DNA of 64,000 bases, from assembly GCF_900176475.1 (NCBI RefSeq), contig NZ_FWXX01000002.1:1-64000 (forward strand), written 5' to 3'. Each line of letters starts with the position of its first letter. The first letter of the stretch is position 1. Both the position numbers and the translations under genes were made by a program. The stretch comes from Tropicibacter naphthalenivorans (GTDB lineage Bacteria > Pseudomonadota > Alphaproteobacteria > Rhodobacterales > Rhodobacteraceae). Of this stretch, positions 63,462 through 64,000 are shown piece after piece. Below the pieces are notes generated by a model. That model did not search any database and was not told the DNA's origin. It saw only the letters and a program-made list of their open reading frames with translations.

Positions 63462-64000
63462 GCGTGTCCCTTTGTTTGGCTAGGCGCGCCTTCGGGCGGC
63501 AACAGGTGCGTCAGCGGCACCTGCGCTTCGATAACCGTGCCAGATTTCGAGGACAAGACGCGCAACGTCCCGCCCAGCTGATCCATGCGCTCTTGCATGT
63601 TTTTCAGGCCAATCCCAGAGTGAGAGCGGCTTTCCCCAAGGCCGACGCCATTGTCCGCCACGCGCAAAGTGGCCCCGGCACGGTGGCCGCGCAGGTCCAG
63701 CGTCACCTCGGACGCGGCGGCGTGGCGTTCAACGTTGGTCAGGGCCTCTTGGGCGATGCGATAGAGCGCGATCTTGGCGTCCTGATCCAGACGGTTGCGA
63801 AAGACGCTGGTGTCAAAGTGGGTCTGGATGCCGGTGCGGGTGCGGAAATCATCCGTCAGCGTTTTCAGCGCAGGCCCAAGGCCAAGGTCATCCAGCACGC
63901 CGGGGCGCAAATCGCGGCTGATGCGGCGGACCTCTTGGATCGCTTGCGACAGGTTGCCGATGCCCTTGTCCAGCGTTTCAGGCGCGCGCGGGTCGCCGGT
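63458..64000 (-). CDS. NarX-type sensor histidine kinase, partial
   Basis: The right edge cuts this gene. The visible 180 C-terminal residues have the end of a HisKA_3 helix (GNLSQAIQEVRRISRDLRP, the X-box; the phospho-accepting His is outside the window) and an HATPase domain of the NarL/DegS group (ALYRIAQEALTNVERHA, DNGVGLG, GIGLKNMQERMDQLGGTL). It would phosphorylate the response regulator encoded next, with which it overlaps by four bases. Confidence 0.88.
   Translation of the reverse strand, partial: TGDPRAPETLDKGIGNLSQAIQEVRRISRDLRPGVLDDLGLGPALKTLTDDFRTRTGIQTHFDTSVFRNRLDQDAKIALYRIAQEALTNVERHAAASEVTLDLRGHRAGATLRVADNGVGLGESRSHSGIGLKNMQERMDQLGGTLRVLSSKSGTVIEAQVPLTHLLPPEGAPSQTKGHA

Overview
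The window is a GC-rich stretch of an alphaproteobacterial chromosome, almost certainly from the Roseobacter/Rhodobacteraceae group. Pointers are the 5-aminolevulinate synthase HemA of the Shemin type with a GTG start, the rplU-rpmA-GNAT-obgE-proB-proA order, ChpT, the OlsBA pair, Usg, a short MetF next to a free-standing pterin-binding methyltransferase, a fused L-carnitine dehydrogenase/thioesterase, and perfect or near-perfect FNR boxes. It is mostly core chromosome. The only clear mobile-element trace is at the left edge, where a frameshifted tyrosine-integrase remnant abuts tRNA-Ser(CGA).

Layout. 1-590: integrase pseudogene and tRNA-Ser. 0.8-7 kb: secreted DUF2059 protein, ribosomal proteins L21 (with an extra helix-hairpin-helix tail) and L27, a GNAT acetyltransferase, ObgE and proline synthesis (proB, proA). 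7-11.5 kb: phosphotransferase ChpT, DUF3553, ornithine-lipid synthesis (olsB, olsA), a ThiE-like protein, TrmJ and an SH3-like secreted protein. 11.6-22.3 kb: heme A synthase, M32 carboxypeptidase, small proteins, a LysR regulator, gyrA, usg, a SYLF lipoprotein, hemB and a membrane protein. 22.3-29.7 kb: mfd, a methyltransferase, and a four-gene one-carbon operon (PF13769-type protein, metF, HAD phosphatase, pterin-binding cobalamin methyltransferase). 30-38.3 kb: ppx, rlmE, an SGNH hydrolase, a lipocalin-like lipoprotein, carnitine dehydrogenase, glycerate kinase, sulfotransferase and glycosyltransferase. 38.6-49.3 kb: M20 dipeptidase, SMR transporter, hemA with an FNR box, a RodZ-like protein, ispG, a DsbA/thioredoxin-like pair, an M48-TPR protease and an aminotransferase. 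49.3-64 kb: amidase, PBP1A, a kinase-like protein, prfB, DUF2189 with an FNR box, an XRE regulator, ilvN, a hybrid histidine kinase, ilvB and a NarL-type two-component pair cut by the right edge.

Genes that belong together: hemA and hemB (tetrapyrrole entry), ctaA (heme A), ilvB and ilvN (branched-chain amino acids, encoded apart but both minus strand), amiC and mrcA (peptidoglycan), and the one-carbon operon, which looks like part of a split cobalamin-dependent methionine synthase.

The most interesting signals are not ordinary genes. (i) A 26-bp sequence, 24 of 26 identical, lies in the same reading phase inside gyrA and mfd and encodes SSS(E/G)AVGQ in both. (ii) A 48-54 bp double-hairpin repeat occurs three times at gene ends, with compensatory base changes in one stem. 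(iii) A complete ribosome-mediated attenuator precedes ilvB, with a 15-residue leader peptide rich in Leu, Val and Ile. (iv) A terminator-like hairpin sits just downstream of the rplU promoter. (v) A second GC-rich intergenic repeat family has two copies.
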